NCBI GenBank assembly: GCA_958450365.1
Contig: CAUEEP010000866.1
Span: 62,001 to 126,000, forward strand
Source of the DNA: Mesorhabditis belari
Taxonomy: Eukaryota; Nematoda; Chromadorea; Rhabditida; Rhabditidae
DNA: 64,000 nucleotides
Reading direction: 5' to 3'
Within the stretch, counting starts at the first letter, position 1, and every line of letters starts with the position of its first letter. A program made the position numbers and the translations under genes. The notes under the pieces are model-generated. The model did no database searches. It was not told the DNA's origin and was given only the letters and a program-made list of their open reading frames with translations. Below are positions 32,901 to 44,413 of the stretch, in pieces.

Positions 32901-34167
32901 TAGGTTGGTGCAAATGAAATTTTGTTTTTTTACAAACATTAAAGTCATCCAAAATTTTTTTAGATAACAATTTATTTAAAACAATAAGCACCATTATTAT
33001 CTATGACATCCCTCCAACGTTGCTTCAGATTGCGGATCCCCTTCTCAAAGAACGCTTGATTCTGTAATGCAAAGTAGTTGGTCACCCAATTTTCGACTTC
33101 TTTTGCATTCTTAAACTGGCAATTCTCAAGGGAATGTTGCATCGATTTGAAAAGGTGAAAATCGAAGGGTGCTAAGTCTGGACTATACGGCGCATGTGGT
33201 AAGACCTTCCATCCTAGCTTCTCTAGTTCCTTACAAGAGGTTTTTGCCGTGTGAGCTGGAGCATTATCACGGAGAAAGTTGATAGTTTAGGGATTTAGGC
33301 CTTTTTCACGCAAAATTTCGTCAACCTTTTTGAGTTGTTGAATAAAATAAGATGAATCGACTGTTTTTCCGGGCTCTAATAATTCAAAATGAACAAGTCC
33401 ATTGATATTCCACCAGCAAGACAACATCACTTTGCGCCCATGATAATCCGGCTTTGGAGTTGGAATTGGCGCTTGACCTTTGCTCAGCCATTGTCTTTTT
33501 CGAGAAGTATTATCAAAGTGAATCCACTTCTCATCCATCGTCAAGATATTCTCAAAAAAATGGCTTCTTTTCGACTTATGGAGCAGGATATGGCTGATCG
33601 AAACGCGTGCTCCCAGATTCTCAACACTCAATTGATGTGGAACCCATTGTCCATTACGATTTGTCTTTCCAATTATTTCCAAATGGCGTACAATTGTTGA
33701 ATGATCACATTGGAGATGTTTGGCAAGTTCTCGTGTTGTTTGCATTGGATCAGCTTCAAGCTTCAATTAATTGTTCCAATTCATTGTTGTCGATGGCTGT
33801 GGCACGATGTCCATGTGATTCGTCTTCAAGGGATTCATTACCATCTCGGAATTGGGCAAACCAGAGCTGGCATGATCTTTCGGTGATAACCTGTTCTCCA
33901 AAGGCGGAACAGAGATCACGATGTGAATCAGCAGCGTTTTTGCCCATTTTGAAGTCATAGAGAAGACACGTGCGCAGAACATACTTTTGATCCACCATGA
34001 TCTAAAGCAAAAATCAAATAAAAAGTGAAAGCTCTGACTTTGAAAAAATGCGAAAATAAAGTAAATATCCAAGAGTACAGATGCACAAAAGAACACCAAA
34101 TAAGTTCTTCAGATTAAAAAAATAAGAACATTTTATATCGACCGAAATTTCTTTTGCACCAACCTAA
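32901..34167 (-). mobile_element. Mariner 2 nested in mariner 1
   Basis: The ends are TAGGTTGGTGCAAATGAAAT and the complement of ATTTCTTTTGCACCAACCTAA, with TA on both sides (32901 region and 34168-34169). It inserted at a TA inside the right terminal repeat of mariner 1. Confidence 0.85.
32972..33998 (-). pseudogene. Mariner 2 transposase with a 7-bp duplication and a nonsense codon
   Basis: It starts MVDQKYVLRTCLLYDFKMGK and ends NNGAYCFK with TAA at 32972. Total length is 1027 nt, that is 1020 (the length of mariner 1 transposase) plus 7. The excess is a tandem GAAGCTT-type duplication near 33765 that shifts the frame. A TAA follows GLNP at about 33287-33289. The catalytic motifs are otherwise intact: MDEKW, FLRDNAPAHT and LAPFDFHLF. 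It resembles mariner 1 in layout but differs at many residues, so they are different subfamilies. Confidence 0.85.
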
Positions 34168-35473
34168 TAGTTGCCAACCTAATAAAGACAAGGAATGTTC
34201 TCTAAATTCAGGCAGATCGAGAACAATCACTCAACTTTTGGGCTTAACCACGATTGGGAAATAAAGACAAGGAATGTCGCTAGATTCAGGCAGATCGAGA
34301 ACAATCATTCAACTTTTGAGCTTAGCCACTAAAATGCACTACAATAAGCACTAATATATCGAAATTAACCTAAAATCCTTACTAGAAAATGCACGCCTAC
34401 GGCTACGGCTATGCTCTGATGCCGACATCATTCTTGATGAACACCATCATACCAGCGCATTTGGGATTGTGCATATATGGAGCACTCTTCTCACAGGTTC
34501 GATTCTAGCTTGACTCTATCAAAAACTCTTCAGAGCCTATCCCTTCTCGAGTATCATTTTATCTATCGATATCTCGCCATTTGCAAGTAAACTGATCTTT
34601 AAGGACTAGCTCTATTCCCTTTCAGAAGCCACTGCTTATATGTGTTCAACTCGTGGAAATATTTCATCATTCATCTCTTACTGATGGGCCTTGTTTGGGG
34701 ACTGACTACACATTTGTTCTTAAGCTCGCAGACTCTGGCAGTATGAATTTTCAGTGATCCGCCTAGTGCAGTATTTTAGGACCACTTCCGGGAACCACTT
34801 TGGGAAATCTATGTGAACAAGACGGCAATTGTTGGGCCATTGTACAAGATTTCTATTTTATTTTTCGATGTTGCTTTCCTATGTTTGAGACTGTTAACGA
34901 ACGATAGAGGTTTTTGGCGCGAAAACAAACTCGGTGAAGTGGTTTCGGATTGGACGAATCTCTTTGCGCTGGCAGTTGTTGAGCTAATACTTGGAGCATC
35001 GTTCGCTGTAATCATCTTTTGCACTTGGCAAATTCAAAAGACTTTGAAAGTGAGATTTCACTGAGTGAATCACTTTAAAACAATCTTAGACCACAGCAAT
35101 GAGCGAAAAATCGATCAGGTTGCAACATGAGCTCTTCAGAGCGCTATTAGTTTAGGTAAAACAACATTAAAAGAGCAAACTTTAACAAATTTAGCCTTGC
35201 AAAAACTTCAAGAAGCTTTAGACAATTGTTCCGGGAATTTTTGCGTACACCCCTGGAGCTATCGCTTCATTTTGTCCGCTCTTTGGTGTCCCTCTTGGCC
35301 AATGGTGCACTCTGATTCCAATTCTCATTTCATTCTATCCATTTGTTGATCCAATCTGCATGCTATATTTTATTAAGGATTACCGGAATGTTTTGATTGC
35401 CAAGTTTGGTACAAGGTGGGTACTGAAGTTTGATATAAAAGGGCCTTAACTTATCTAAGATTATCTAACAATA

Positions 35474-36018
35474 CAGGGTGGCCGGAAAGTTCTATTACTT
35501 TTGAAAGCGACGCCGCGAAATTCAGGTTCAGAAAAGGAGAAGTGAAAACAATAGTAAAATAAATATTTACCTTTTCTTATTAAAATTAAGCGTTTTTCAT
35601 AAAGACTTATCAAAAAGATGGGTTTTATTATCCTTTCAAGCAAGGCTCTCTGTTCTCCAGACTGGTCGCACAATCGAGCTGAAAAGTCCAGTGATTAAAA
35701 AAGTTGGAACACAAATAAAGCTTACCCAGTTTTATATTCAAAAAGAGGAGATATTTTTCTTTAAAACTAGCCGCTCTATAACTAAATTGAGCTAGAAATA
35801 ACAAATCTACAGTCATTTTGCGAATTTCAAAATTAGAATTGAGAGCTTCTGAAAAAGATTCTTTATTGAAACCGTTAAGAGAGTCGAAATTTTCTCAAAA
35901 CTTGATTTCATATAATAAAAATAGTTAACTTTTAAAAAAATTAAGTTTATTACCTTTGATCTTTTGTCAATCGAATTTTATGGTGTTTCTTTTAAAAGTA
36001 ACAGAACTTTTCGGGCAC
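35474..36018. mobile_element. MITE with GGAAAGTTCTATTACTTTT ends
   Basis: The left tip CAGGGTGGCCGGAAAGTTCT and the complement of the right tip GAACTTTTCGGGCAC match over the AAGTTCT(A/G)TTACTTTT core. Both sides carry TA. It lies in the last intron of str gene 2 and directly abuts the next element across one shared TA. Confidence 0.65.
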
Positions 36019-36020
36019 TA

Positions 36021-37185
36021 TTGGGTTTGGGAGTTTGAAATGGCAACGTTTTCGGATAGAATTTTGAAAAAAAACTAAACCATACCCTTTTTTCAAATTT
36101 ATTTCTAATAACAATTGAAGTTTTGTTCATTATACGCCAAAATTTCATTCCGATCTGGTGTAGTGTTTTCGAGAAATGAGGATGGATGTGTCAAAGGTCG
36201 ATTTTTGACTATCACTTAACGTGACGATTTTTGTAACAAAAATACTCGACTAGCATCCAGTTAAAACGGCTATTTTATAAGATAATAAATCAAATTCGAT
36301 AATAAAAGTTAGTAATTGAAAAAGACGTGTTTGAGTCCTGAAAATAGTAACCTCAAAGATCTCTCATGTTCCCAAAAAGTGACAAGTTCTTATTCGAAAA
36401 TTTTTGATTAACGAAAATTTTAAATTTTATGTTTATTTTGGTTAATAATTTTATACAAACATATTGGTTCAAACAGTTTTTGAGTCTAGTAAGTTGCAAA
36501 TTTTTAGCGGTCTTAATTTTAAGGGAAATTTAGGCAAAAATCGACTTTTTAACTCTCATTTCTCAAAAACTCTGCATCAGATCGGGATGAAATTTTGGCG
36601 TATTTACTATATATAATTGAAGGTTGTTCGTCCGTCCGTCAGTCCGTCCGTGCGCACGAAAATTTTTCGAAACGTCGAGGAGCAGGTGTGGCCGAGGGGA
36701 TAGCGCGCCAGTTTCCAGATCGGATCCAGCCCGCGGGATATTGTTTTGCTTTTTTGTTATTCAATGAAAGAATTTGTCTTTGCTATGAATTATATGATTG
36801 TGACATATTCGTCTGTCAGAAAAAAAAACAAGAAATGGGTTTCTCGGGCTGGAAATTGATACCCGGACACTTTCGACTATGCTGATGCCAAATTTAAAGT
36901 CAGATTCGAGGCCTATGTGCAAGTTAGTAAACGGGTTTGGCCAAACGGAGTGTGGCGTAGTCGCTACTCAGGGCTCGGCCCCAGTTGACCAATTTCGATG
37001 TGTGCTATATTTTTTGATACGACAATTTATATATGGACAATTTCTCGGCCGCCGCGTGGCGGACGCCCAGCTGGTAATCAACAAAGCTTCAATTGTTATT
37101 AGAAAAAATTTGAGAAAAAGTTATGGTTTAGTTTTTCTTCAAAAGCTCGATCGAAGACGCCGCCATTTCATATTCCCCAACCCAA
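36021..37185. mobile_element. 1.2-kb mariner-type non-autonomous element
   Basis: The ends are TTGGGTTTGGGAGTTTGAAA and the complement of TTTCATATTCCCCAACCCAA, flanked by TA. Inside is an inner fold-back (ATACGCCAAAATTTCAT and complement, 36130-36230 and 36530-36605), a short TCCG repeat and a leucine-tRNA-like D-arm (GTGTGGCCGAGGGGATAGCG at about 36687). No transposase frame. Confidence 0.7.
36619..36650 (+). repeat. TCCG microsatellite
   Basis: Seven or so tandem GTCC/TCCG units with one substitution. Confidence 0.8.
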
Positions 37186-37608
37186 TAAGAGTTATCTAAG
37201 AAGCGAACTTGATTTTAGAATCAGAGTCTTGGGCGGAAATGAACATGAAAGAGTGACATCTCTAAAGCTTTCAGCATTCGAAATCTCAACCCCGCAAAAG
37301 AAAGGATTCAATTTATAATCAAAAGACTGAAGCTCATTCTTGATGTTTCTTGAACAGAGAATTCTATTTACCGAGACCCGATTTGTGAACAACATTTTTT
37401 TCCTCTTTCTCAGCCTTTTCCTATTCGTGACCTTTAACTTTTTTTTACACAGGTGGATTCACGAAAATCTCTAAAACCATACTTGTTAATAAAAAGTACG
37501 CACATCAGTAAGTCTATTACATTTGCTAAACCCCAAGAACTACACAAAAGAATTCAATGAATTCAAAGAAAATGTGACACTAAAGCACCTGTTTCATTAA
37601 TTATTCTA

Positions 37609-38142
37609 TTGGGTTGATGAATTGAAAAATGCGGGACTCTGAACTAAAATTTATTCAACATAAAACCATAAATTCATTCCAAACAATTTCCATTATTATT
37701 GACGACTTCTGCCCATTTTACAGGCAATTTGCGGATTCCCCTTTCGTGGTAGGATTTTGGTTTGTGTGTGAGAGAAGTGTGAGACTCAAGAATGGAGGAC
37801 TGGAGACTCAAAAATAGAGGAATGTCCCAGTTTGAGCACTTTCTTCAAAAGAAACCCCTTTTGGTGTCAATAGAAAAGTTGTAGAGAATCAAAAATTAAA
37901 CTTATATCCAAATTTCCAAAAGATACACTTAGTAGTTTCGCTTAAAATACAAGTTTTGTGAAAATTCGTAAATTTGGCATTTCTTGAAAACCAGTTTTTG
38001 AATCGTTCTGAAAATTTGGATATCAGCTTAATTTTTGTTTCTCTACAACTTTTCTATTGACACCAATAGGGGTTTCTTTTGAAGAAAGTGCTCAAACTGT
38101 GACATATGCCAATAGCCCGCAGTTTTCAATTCACCAATCCAA
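37609..38142. mobile_element. Mariner-type MITE, relative of 14385-14901
   Basis: The ends are TTGGGTTGATGAATTGAAAA and the complement of TTTTCAATTCACCAATCCAA, with TA flanks. Unit Y lacks it at the matching site (about 48505), so it inserted in X after the duplication. Confidence 0.8.
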
Positions 38143-38205
38143 TATTTTGTTCAGACAAATAGTCAACCTATGCAAGAAACAATCAATTTCATTGGTCATT
38201 GAACA

Positions 38206-40145
38206 ATGTTTATTCCAAGTGTATCGACAGAACAATGGATTTCAACAATATTTAATTGCACTTGGTTTCTCGCAACTTTTCTTGTACTTGTTACATTATA
38301 TTTTCTCATAAAGCAAAAGACTTTTGCTACGCGTGCTCATCGGATTTTGCAGATCAACTTGCTAGTGAGTGGCTTACAATAGTAACAGGGTTGATTTATG
38401 TAAAGCTGCGTCTCCTCTTCAAGACAGGCTAATAAGTTTTCGGGCTTCTCTAAAATTTTAGATCAATTAAAACCTCATTCTAATTGGTAAACTCAATAAA
38501 ATGAATAGCATCAATCAATTCCCCGATTCTGTAAACTCCTAGGCACAAGTTTACAGCTGAATATCTTCTTTTTGTAGCATCTACAAAGCAAAAGAGGAAT
38601 CTCTGTGTAAATGACTGGCGAGGTGTTCTTTATGCGCGCGCACAATCGCTCTTCATCAGGCAAAACGTCCTGGTATAGGACACTTCCGACGCCCTCTTGG
38701 AATCCTTGAGGGGAAGGAGAGGTGAGCAAACTGCTCAGTCTCTTCAGTTTGGTTGTTGCTATGCCCGAATCTGCCGATCAATTCCCGCCCCAATTCTGAT
38801 TGCATTTTTGCGACCATTCCACATCCTCCCAAGCCAAAACTAGTTGCAATACTCAAGGTTAAAATTACCTAGACTGTTAAATTACCTTTGATACCTCATA
38901 AATTATTGATAAACCGATTTATTTGAGTCATTTCTACATAAAACTTCATTAAGAAATTATAACTTACTTAGAATTCAGTTGAAGCATCTCAGTTCAAAGT
39001 GAACTACTACAATCTGGAAGAGATTTCTTTGGCAGATTGCCCCAAAGTATCAAAAGAGCTTTAGCTAGCTGCTCAAATCACTGACACCAGCACTTTCCTA
39101 TGGAAACCATTGTACATAGCAGACCAATGGGCTATGATTTTATTGGATGGCACTGACTCAGCGAATCCGTTGACTATCTCGGCCCTAGTGGTTGGTGTTT
39201 TTATGCGAAATCTGATCAGTCCTAGTTCTCTATAAAAAAAGTCCCTTCTTGGGTTAAATTGCACAAGTATCATTCCAGCTCATGAATTTCCTTGGCAATC
39301 TTTATTTCGTTGGAACTTTCTGTTTCAATGGAATCTATCGAACCGAACAAATTCACACAGAATGGAAAAAGATTATGAGATTTTTCTTCTACTTGACTAT
39401 CATTACGCTAACTTATGGTGGTGTTTGTATCATTGTCGTATGCTTCAGTTTCTATTTGGACGATTATGTGATTTTTGATCCGATTACGGTAGATAGTTCA
39501 CGAATTAGCTCATCAACTTTTTCAGATTTGCAAACTAAAACCTCCGATCTGCAATGTGAAGGATGTGGTGGTCGTGAATCTATCACCAGCTGGGGTGATG
39601 ATGTTTGAAATTCAACTACCGTGTCATGCCCTATTCTTCGTTCTTGTCTCGGTACTCTCAACCTCAGCTATAGTTGATTTTGCGCAAAAATCAAAGATGG
39701 CTTTGAGTCAAAAGACAAGAGAAATGCATTTATATTTTACGGTTATCTTTTTGTGTCAGGTATGCCTTCGCCGATAGCTTTCATGCCACTTTTTAGCTTT
39801 CTCTAACTTCTATATTCACTGTTTTTCCTTATTGTTTAGCCTCACTAGTTTTATTGGATTTTGTTGATGGAGAGATCTGGTTAATAAGTGAGTTGAACTA
39901 CTTAACGAAAGCAGAGAGATCGTCAAAGAATAAAGATCAATCTTTTAGTCTCTTCAATGGCAACTCTCTACTCAAGCCTTCATTCAATCTCCAATTCACT
40001 CACCATCCTTTTCGCCACAAAATCTTATCGATCGATCATCTTTGGATGGATTCGGATGCCATTGTTCTTAATGTCAGGAACAAAAACCACTCTTGAAACC
40101 GTTAGAGACTCGACCATTGTTGTTCAACGACGACCGAATAAATAG
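38206..40145 (+). pseudogene. Second-type serpentine receptor (unit X)
   Basis: Exon 38206-38364 encodes MFIPSVSTEQWISTIFNCTW plus a TM helix and KTFATRAHRILQINLL. Exon from about 39279 encodes LGNLYFVGTFCFNGIYRTEQ and a further helix. The next exon, from about 39524, encodes VVVVNLSPAGVMMFEIQL, a helix and MALSQKTREMHLYFTVIFLC, the TM5-loop-TM6 region. The last block (to 40145) encodes LHSISNSLTILFATKSYR, a typical chemoreceptor TM7. The LSxKTxxMH and SYR motifs fit the Srh/Sri/Str superfamily, but I cannot fix the class. Between the first two blocks an in-frame stretch (KEL, stop, AAQITDTSTFLWKPLYIADQ) has a TAG shared with unit Y. TM6 is also hard to place. Likely a pseudogene. Confidence 0.55.
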
Positions 40146-40179
40146 TACTTGTTGTTAGTACTTTTTGTACTTTTTGAGT

Positions 40180-41399
40180 CCAGTCGACTCTCTCTATAAA
40201 AATTTTTCTGTTATATAGAGCTTTCCGTTAAATGGGACTTCCGTTATGTAGAGAGAGGATTTCAAGTCCAAAAATTTTCTCCGTCATACAGAGTTTTTCA
40301 CTGCATTTTCATTTACTTAAGTGTTTTATTCATTTCTAAAAATAAATTCATAAGAAAAACAATGCAATCGTACCAATTTTGTTAAACTCAACTTTTAAAG
40401 ACTTATAAAAAAATTCGTTATCTTGTTGAGAACCGTGAAGGCGAATAGCTTTAAAACATTCTTTTATTTTTTTCCACAAGCTCTTTTGATTGTTGGCGAT
40501 GAAATCGAGGCTTCTTCAAATATTGATTCGCTTTGTGCTAAAATCGCATAAAAAGCGGCCTTCTTCAATCCATACTTTCCATAAGTTGAGCCTTCTGAGA
40601 ATTATTCGTTTGTTCATCACCTTTATTGCATTTGTGCAAATGGATTTCTCACCCAGAGCAGCTTTGTAAATAGTCAAATTTGCAAAAATCCAAAAAAAAT
40701 AAGCCGAGGAATGCGAGCTCCAGACTCCATAAAAACTTTAAATTCACGAACGCTTTTTTCAGGTTTTTTAGAAAACATGAAACGATTTAAAGTCTTGGCT
40801 TTAAGCACTTCGCTTTTCTTTTTGTTAGCACACTTTTCAGACTCTTATATAACAAGTTTCTCATTTAATATTGTTAAAAAAAAAGTAAACGAATGAAACT
40901 TTAAACTTTTGAACATTGAATATTCACAGTTAAAACGCAGCTGAAACGATTTTTTGTTCGTTTGGCATGATAAAAGCCAAGGTTGTGATTTATTTATCTT
41001 GTCACTGAATTAAATGGCAGCGGGGATAAAAATCTTTTACATAATTACGTTTACATAATTCCTTTACGTTCTTCTGGGTTGTGCAAATTGATTGATTGTT
41101 TTTGCAGAAATTTTTAAATTACAGTCTATTAATGGGACAAATTTGAGTAAAACTTGGCTTTTTTAACAGACTCTTTCTATAACAAAAGAAAAATGATCGT
41201 ATTTGTGCGCTCTGTAATCATTTTACTGTAATAATTGTTATTTTGGTGTTTTCCTTTCCATTTGAACTCGAAAACCAGTTCAAAAACAGGTTTTTAACAT
41301 AACCAAGCAGGTACTTTGGTTTCGGTTTTCAAATAACGAGAGATTTTCTTTTTCATTTGCATTTAACAAGTTGTAATTTAGAATTCTTCACTGTTTAGA
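40180..41399. other. Non-coding stretch with a pogo-like fragment
   Basis: CAGTCGACTCTCTCTATAAA at 40181 and a partly mirrored TTATGTAGAGAGAGGAT near 40240 resemble the pogo-like MITEs elsewhere. The first 450 bp have no counterpart in unit Y; from about 40630 the sequence again matches Y (50875 onward). No gene is visible. Confidence 0.45.
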
Positions 41400-41848
41400 A
41401 TGCAACCACGAAGATATATCAATGCTTGGATTCTTGTGGTAGGAGTTCTCATTGTTCTTGCCGTTATGGAGTTGAACAATCGACGGGTTTTCGTTGATCT
41501 CCTCACTACAACAATTAGACTAATCTCACCAACAACCACCACAACTTCAATGTCAATTGAAACAAGTTCAACCACGAAAAGTTTAGAGCCCAGTAAAGTC
41601 AGTTTTTCAATCAATATTTTATCTTTTACTTGAAAACAGCTTTAGCAATTTGACGAGTTTGACACATTCTTGATGATCAAAATATCTTGAATGACCGATC
41701 TTTAGCCATAACCAGTCTTAGAACTATAGTTTTACAAAATAAGTCTCATTTGCCCATCTTATGTTTCATTTTTCAGACTATGACACCAGTTCTTCAATCT
41801 AAACCTCCGCCTACGAGCGCTTCACCGGTTAACACGAAGTCAACATAG
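41400..41848 (+). pseudogene. Truncated 5' end of the GT31 glycosyltransferase (unit X)
   Basis: Exon 1 (41400-41597) encodes a type II membrane anchor (INAWILVVGVLIVLAVMEL) and a Thr/Ser-rich stem. Exon 2 (41777-41848) gives TMTPVLQSKPPPTSASPVNT and then TAG. Unit Y has nearly the same exon 1 (51914) followed by the rest of a GT31 gene. In X homology stops inside exon 2, at the edge of the duplicated unit, leaving an 89-codon stub. It could still make a small Thr-rich membrane protein, but it is best read as a truncated copy. Confidence 0.65.
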
Positions 41849-42624
41849 TCATATTGATACTCAAGGAATTGTTTTAGGCGTTACAAACATGGTATTCTGG
41901 CATTGGCTATTGTTTGCACAATAGCCAATGGTTTCGAACACTCAAATTAGAACCGTTATTTAAAATAACACTTTTTAAGAAAAGGTGGAGGATTTTGATG
42001 CACTCACTTAATTTTTTACCAAAATTCTTTTACTAATTCGCTTGTACCTAAAAGCACAAGACAAAGAACAGGAGTCCAAACATAGAAAAGAGGTAGCGAC
42101 ATAGAAGTAAAATGGACAGATTTCATTTTGGAGAAAAAATTGTACGGAAAACACTGAACATGGATAATCTCTAATCAGCTTAACTCTCGTAAGATGAAAA
42201 AATAGCGGTGATTTGGTTGGTTTTAAGGGAAAATCGTCATTCTCCAGCTCATTGAGCTGAATATGTTCCTCTAAATTTGATTCTGATTATCGAGGCCTTG
42301 GGTAAATCTGTATCTCTATAAAATAAGCTCAACTTATCAACACTTCTCATTGAAATGGTAGATCCAGTGAAATATTTCCAGCTATTTGAAAAAGTCATCA
42401 TCTATATTAACAGCATCGTGGCCTATTTGATGAATGGAATCCTCATCTATTTCATTCTCTTTCACAGTCGGAAAGAAATGGGCAACTATCGATATTTGAT
42501 GTTATCATTTGCAGTTTTTAATCGATTCTATCCGACAGTTCATTTGGCGGTGATGCCGGTGAGTTGTTTTCTACTGATCTGGTGTAGCCAACGTACAGAG
42601 TAGTGCACAATTATGGACACTCGA

Positions 42625-43335
42625 TTTTTCGACTGTAACTCGACGCCCAATTCTTCAATTCCCCTAATTTCATATTTATATGAAATTTTCAATAAATAAA
42701 TTTCAATTTCAATTTTTAGCTTAGAAATATAGTGTTACGCTTTTACTTCGAAGTTCAGAGGTGTCAATCTTTCGACAGAATCAGCGTTTTCGATAGTTTC
42801 CAACTCTCAAGAATTGCCCACAAATCAACCAATTTTTTTTTATTCTTTTAGTTTTTAGTTAAATTTAAACGACTATCCCAAAATAAATGCATTAACTTTG
42901 CAAGACAGCAAATCAGGAATGATTTGGGAGTTAGCATGCAGCTCTGCTCAGTTCTCAAGAAATCAACTATTGGCTCTCAAAATTCTGAAATTATTGAAAA
43001 TCTTCTGATGTGAAATGCTCCAGATGATTCTATTTCTTAATAAAAAGCAAAAGTGAGTAAATATGAAGCGGGAAATTCTTCAAAATATGTGCAAATCCTG
43101 CCAAAGAACGTTTCTGCCGAGAGGTTGGCGTCTCTGAACTTCAAAGCACTATAAAAAGCGTAAAACTGTGCTTCTGAACTAACAATTGAAATTGACCACA
43201 GAAATTAACTTGAAATTTCATATAAATATTCCCTTAATTTCATATTTATATGAAATATTTATATTCCGAAATTCATATAAATCTGAAATGAAGGAGAATT
43301 GCAAGATTGGGCGTCGAGTTACAGTCGAAAAACCG
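42625..43335. repeat. Fold-back region, inverted ends of about 80 bp
   Basis: TTTCGACTGTAACTCGACGC near 42627 recurs as its complement near 43315, followed inward on both sides by ATTTCATATTTATATGAAA-like sequence. Sequence just outside the right arm (complement of GTGGCGCACAATTATGGA) also derives from the str exon 1 flank. Confidence 0.65.
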
Positions 43336-43375
43336 AGTTTCCATAATGGTGCGCCACCCTGTAGGCTGGTCTCTA

Positions 43376-43553
43376 CTAGACATGGGAAACTTCCAACCGC
43401 GAACCTAATTCCACCTTGGCCGATTGCTCTGAAATTCTGTCTACAAATAGAAATCGATATTTTCAGCTTGTAGACAAAATTTCAGAGCAATCGGTCAAGA
43501 AACGGCAAAACGAAGGTGGAATTCGGTTCGGGTTGAAATTTGCCCATGTCTAG
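43376..43553. mobile_element. Palindromic MITE, CTAGACATGGG ends
   Basis: The left tip CTAGACATGGGAAACTTCCA and the complement of the right tip AAATTTGCCCATGTCTAG match, and the arms (GATTGCTCTGAAATT.TGTCTAC) are complementary over about 80 bp. No coding. Confidence 0.7.
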
Positions 43554-43925
43554 TCTCTACCGAACCAGTTTTACCTTCAAAACAAAGTTTTGTTGACAAT
43601 AACGGAATTTAAAGATAGAAAGGGGCTATAAGAAAGTTTCTACTTAATTCTTAGTAGTTTGAATTCATTCTTGTGTCATTGAGTTTACCAAAGCTGAAAG
43701 TGACGTCATGTTTATCTTTAAGAACAACAATTAATCATAAAATCTACGCGTAATTTTACATGGAGTAGAAGAAACGTAACATTTTTAATGACTTTAACAA
43801 CCCTAGCCGAGCAATACAAAAAATGTTATGCGGCATGATGCTGAAAAACAGTTAAACTCGAGTTTGGGACCTCTAAAGACCGTCTTTTTCCATCTGTTTC
43901 TGCATTAATATGTTTTAGAGTTAAT

Positions 43926-44413
43926 GGGAGTGGGACAAATGCGACCTTTTTTTTTGCGCACCCGGACATTTGCGCACCTTTTTTTCCGCACCTTGCCCAT
44001 TAGCGCACCTTTTTCGCGTTTTAAAAAGCTCTAAAAAGCTAATATTAACCAATTTCTATTCCAAAAGTTATTTTTCTAGGTAATTTTAGGGCGTAGAATC
44101 GAAATTTTGACATATCAGAGCCTGTGGAAGCGAACGGACGGAGTTATACAAAGAGAAAAATCAACAATTTTCTGTAATTTGACCTACCCGTTTTGTTTTT
44201 CAAATTGGTTCCACAGGCTCTGATATGTCAAAATTTCGATTCTACACCCTAAAATTACCTAGAAAAACAACATTTGGAATAGAAATTGGTTAATATTAGC
44301 TTTTTAGAGCTTTTTTAAAACGCGAAAAAAGGTGCGCTAATGGGCAAGGTGCGGAAAAAAAGGTGCGCAAATGTCCGGGTGCGCAAAAAAAAGGTCGCAT
44401 TTGTCCCACTCCC
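43926..44413. mobile_element. hAT-like fold-back MITE with 8-bp target duplication
   Basis: The ends are GGGAGTGGGACAAATGCGAC and its complement. The arms of about 220 bp are near-perfect inverted repeats (shared GTGCGCTAATGGGCAAGGTG and CACAGGCTCTGATATGTC blocks). The flanks carry a perfect direct duplication GAGTTAAT (43918-43925 and 44414-44421). Confidence 0.8.

Larger units (their letters stand above)
31647..34182 (-). mobile_element. Mariner 1 (split by mariner 2)
   Basis: The left end TCAGGTTGGCAACTAAATAA and the right end, once the inner element is removed, are inverted repeats: TTATTTAC..TA..GTTGCCAACCTAA. The inner element (32901-34167) sits within the right terminal repeat, leaving only GTTGCCAACCTAA (34170-34182) beyond it. 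TA flanks the whole. It encodes one transposase on the minus strand. Confidence 0.85.
31145..37318 (+). pseudogene. str-type chemoreceptor (unit X, gene 2), nearly complete but with a premature stop
   Basis: Exons: 31145-31336 (TM1, DMGNYRYFMLSFAVF), 34386-34496 (FLMNTIIPAHLGLCIYGALF), 34534-34586 (LLEYHFIYRYLAIC), 34626-34740 (TM4), 34780-35049 (HFREPLWEIY, TM5), 35090-35155 (SEKSIRLQHELFRALLV), 35222-35415 (PFVDPICMLYFIKDYRNVLI, the YPxxDPxxxxxxIxxYR signature of Str receptors) and 37219-37318 (tail, stop TAA). Two lesions stand out. TAG (35153-35155) replaces the Gln codon just before the exon 6 donor. The donor of the short intron after GPLYK is lost (AT instead of GT), so former intron sequence now reads on in frame. 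Intron 1 holds two nested mariners and the last intron two more elements. Confidence 0.75.
29964..41806 (+). repeat. Segmental duplication unit X (chemoreceptor block)
   Basis: Homology with unit Y (41907-52320) begins at CTATTGTTTGCACAATAGCC and ends at CTTCAATCTAAACCT. Order in both: promoter-like flank, str exon 1, second str gene, other 7TM gene, start of the GT31 gene. X has gained the nested mariners (31647-34182) and the 35474-37185 elements but lost most of the first str gene; the copies are direct and separated by only 100 bp. Confidence 0.85.

Noticed and set aside
36660..36740. Leucine tRNA gene
   Set aside because: The D-arm motif is good, but the T-loop (GGATCCAGCCC) and the acceptor stem do not fit; it lies inside a transposon.
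36595..36885. 96-codon ORF
   Set aside because: Lies across a microsatellite and tRNA-like relic inside a non-autonomous element, with no conserved motif.
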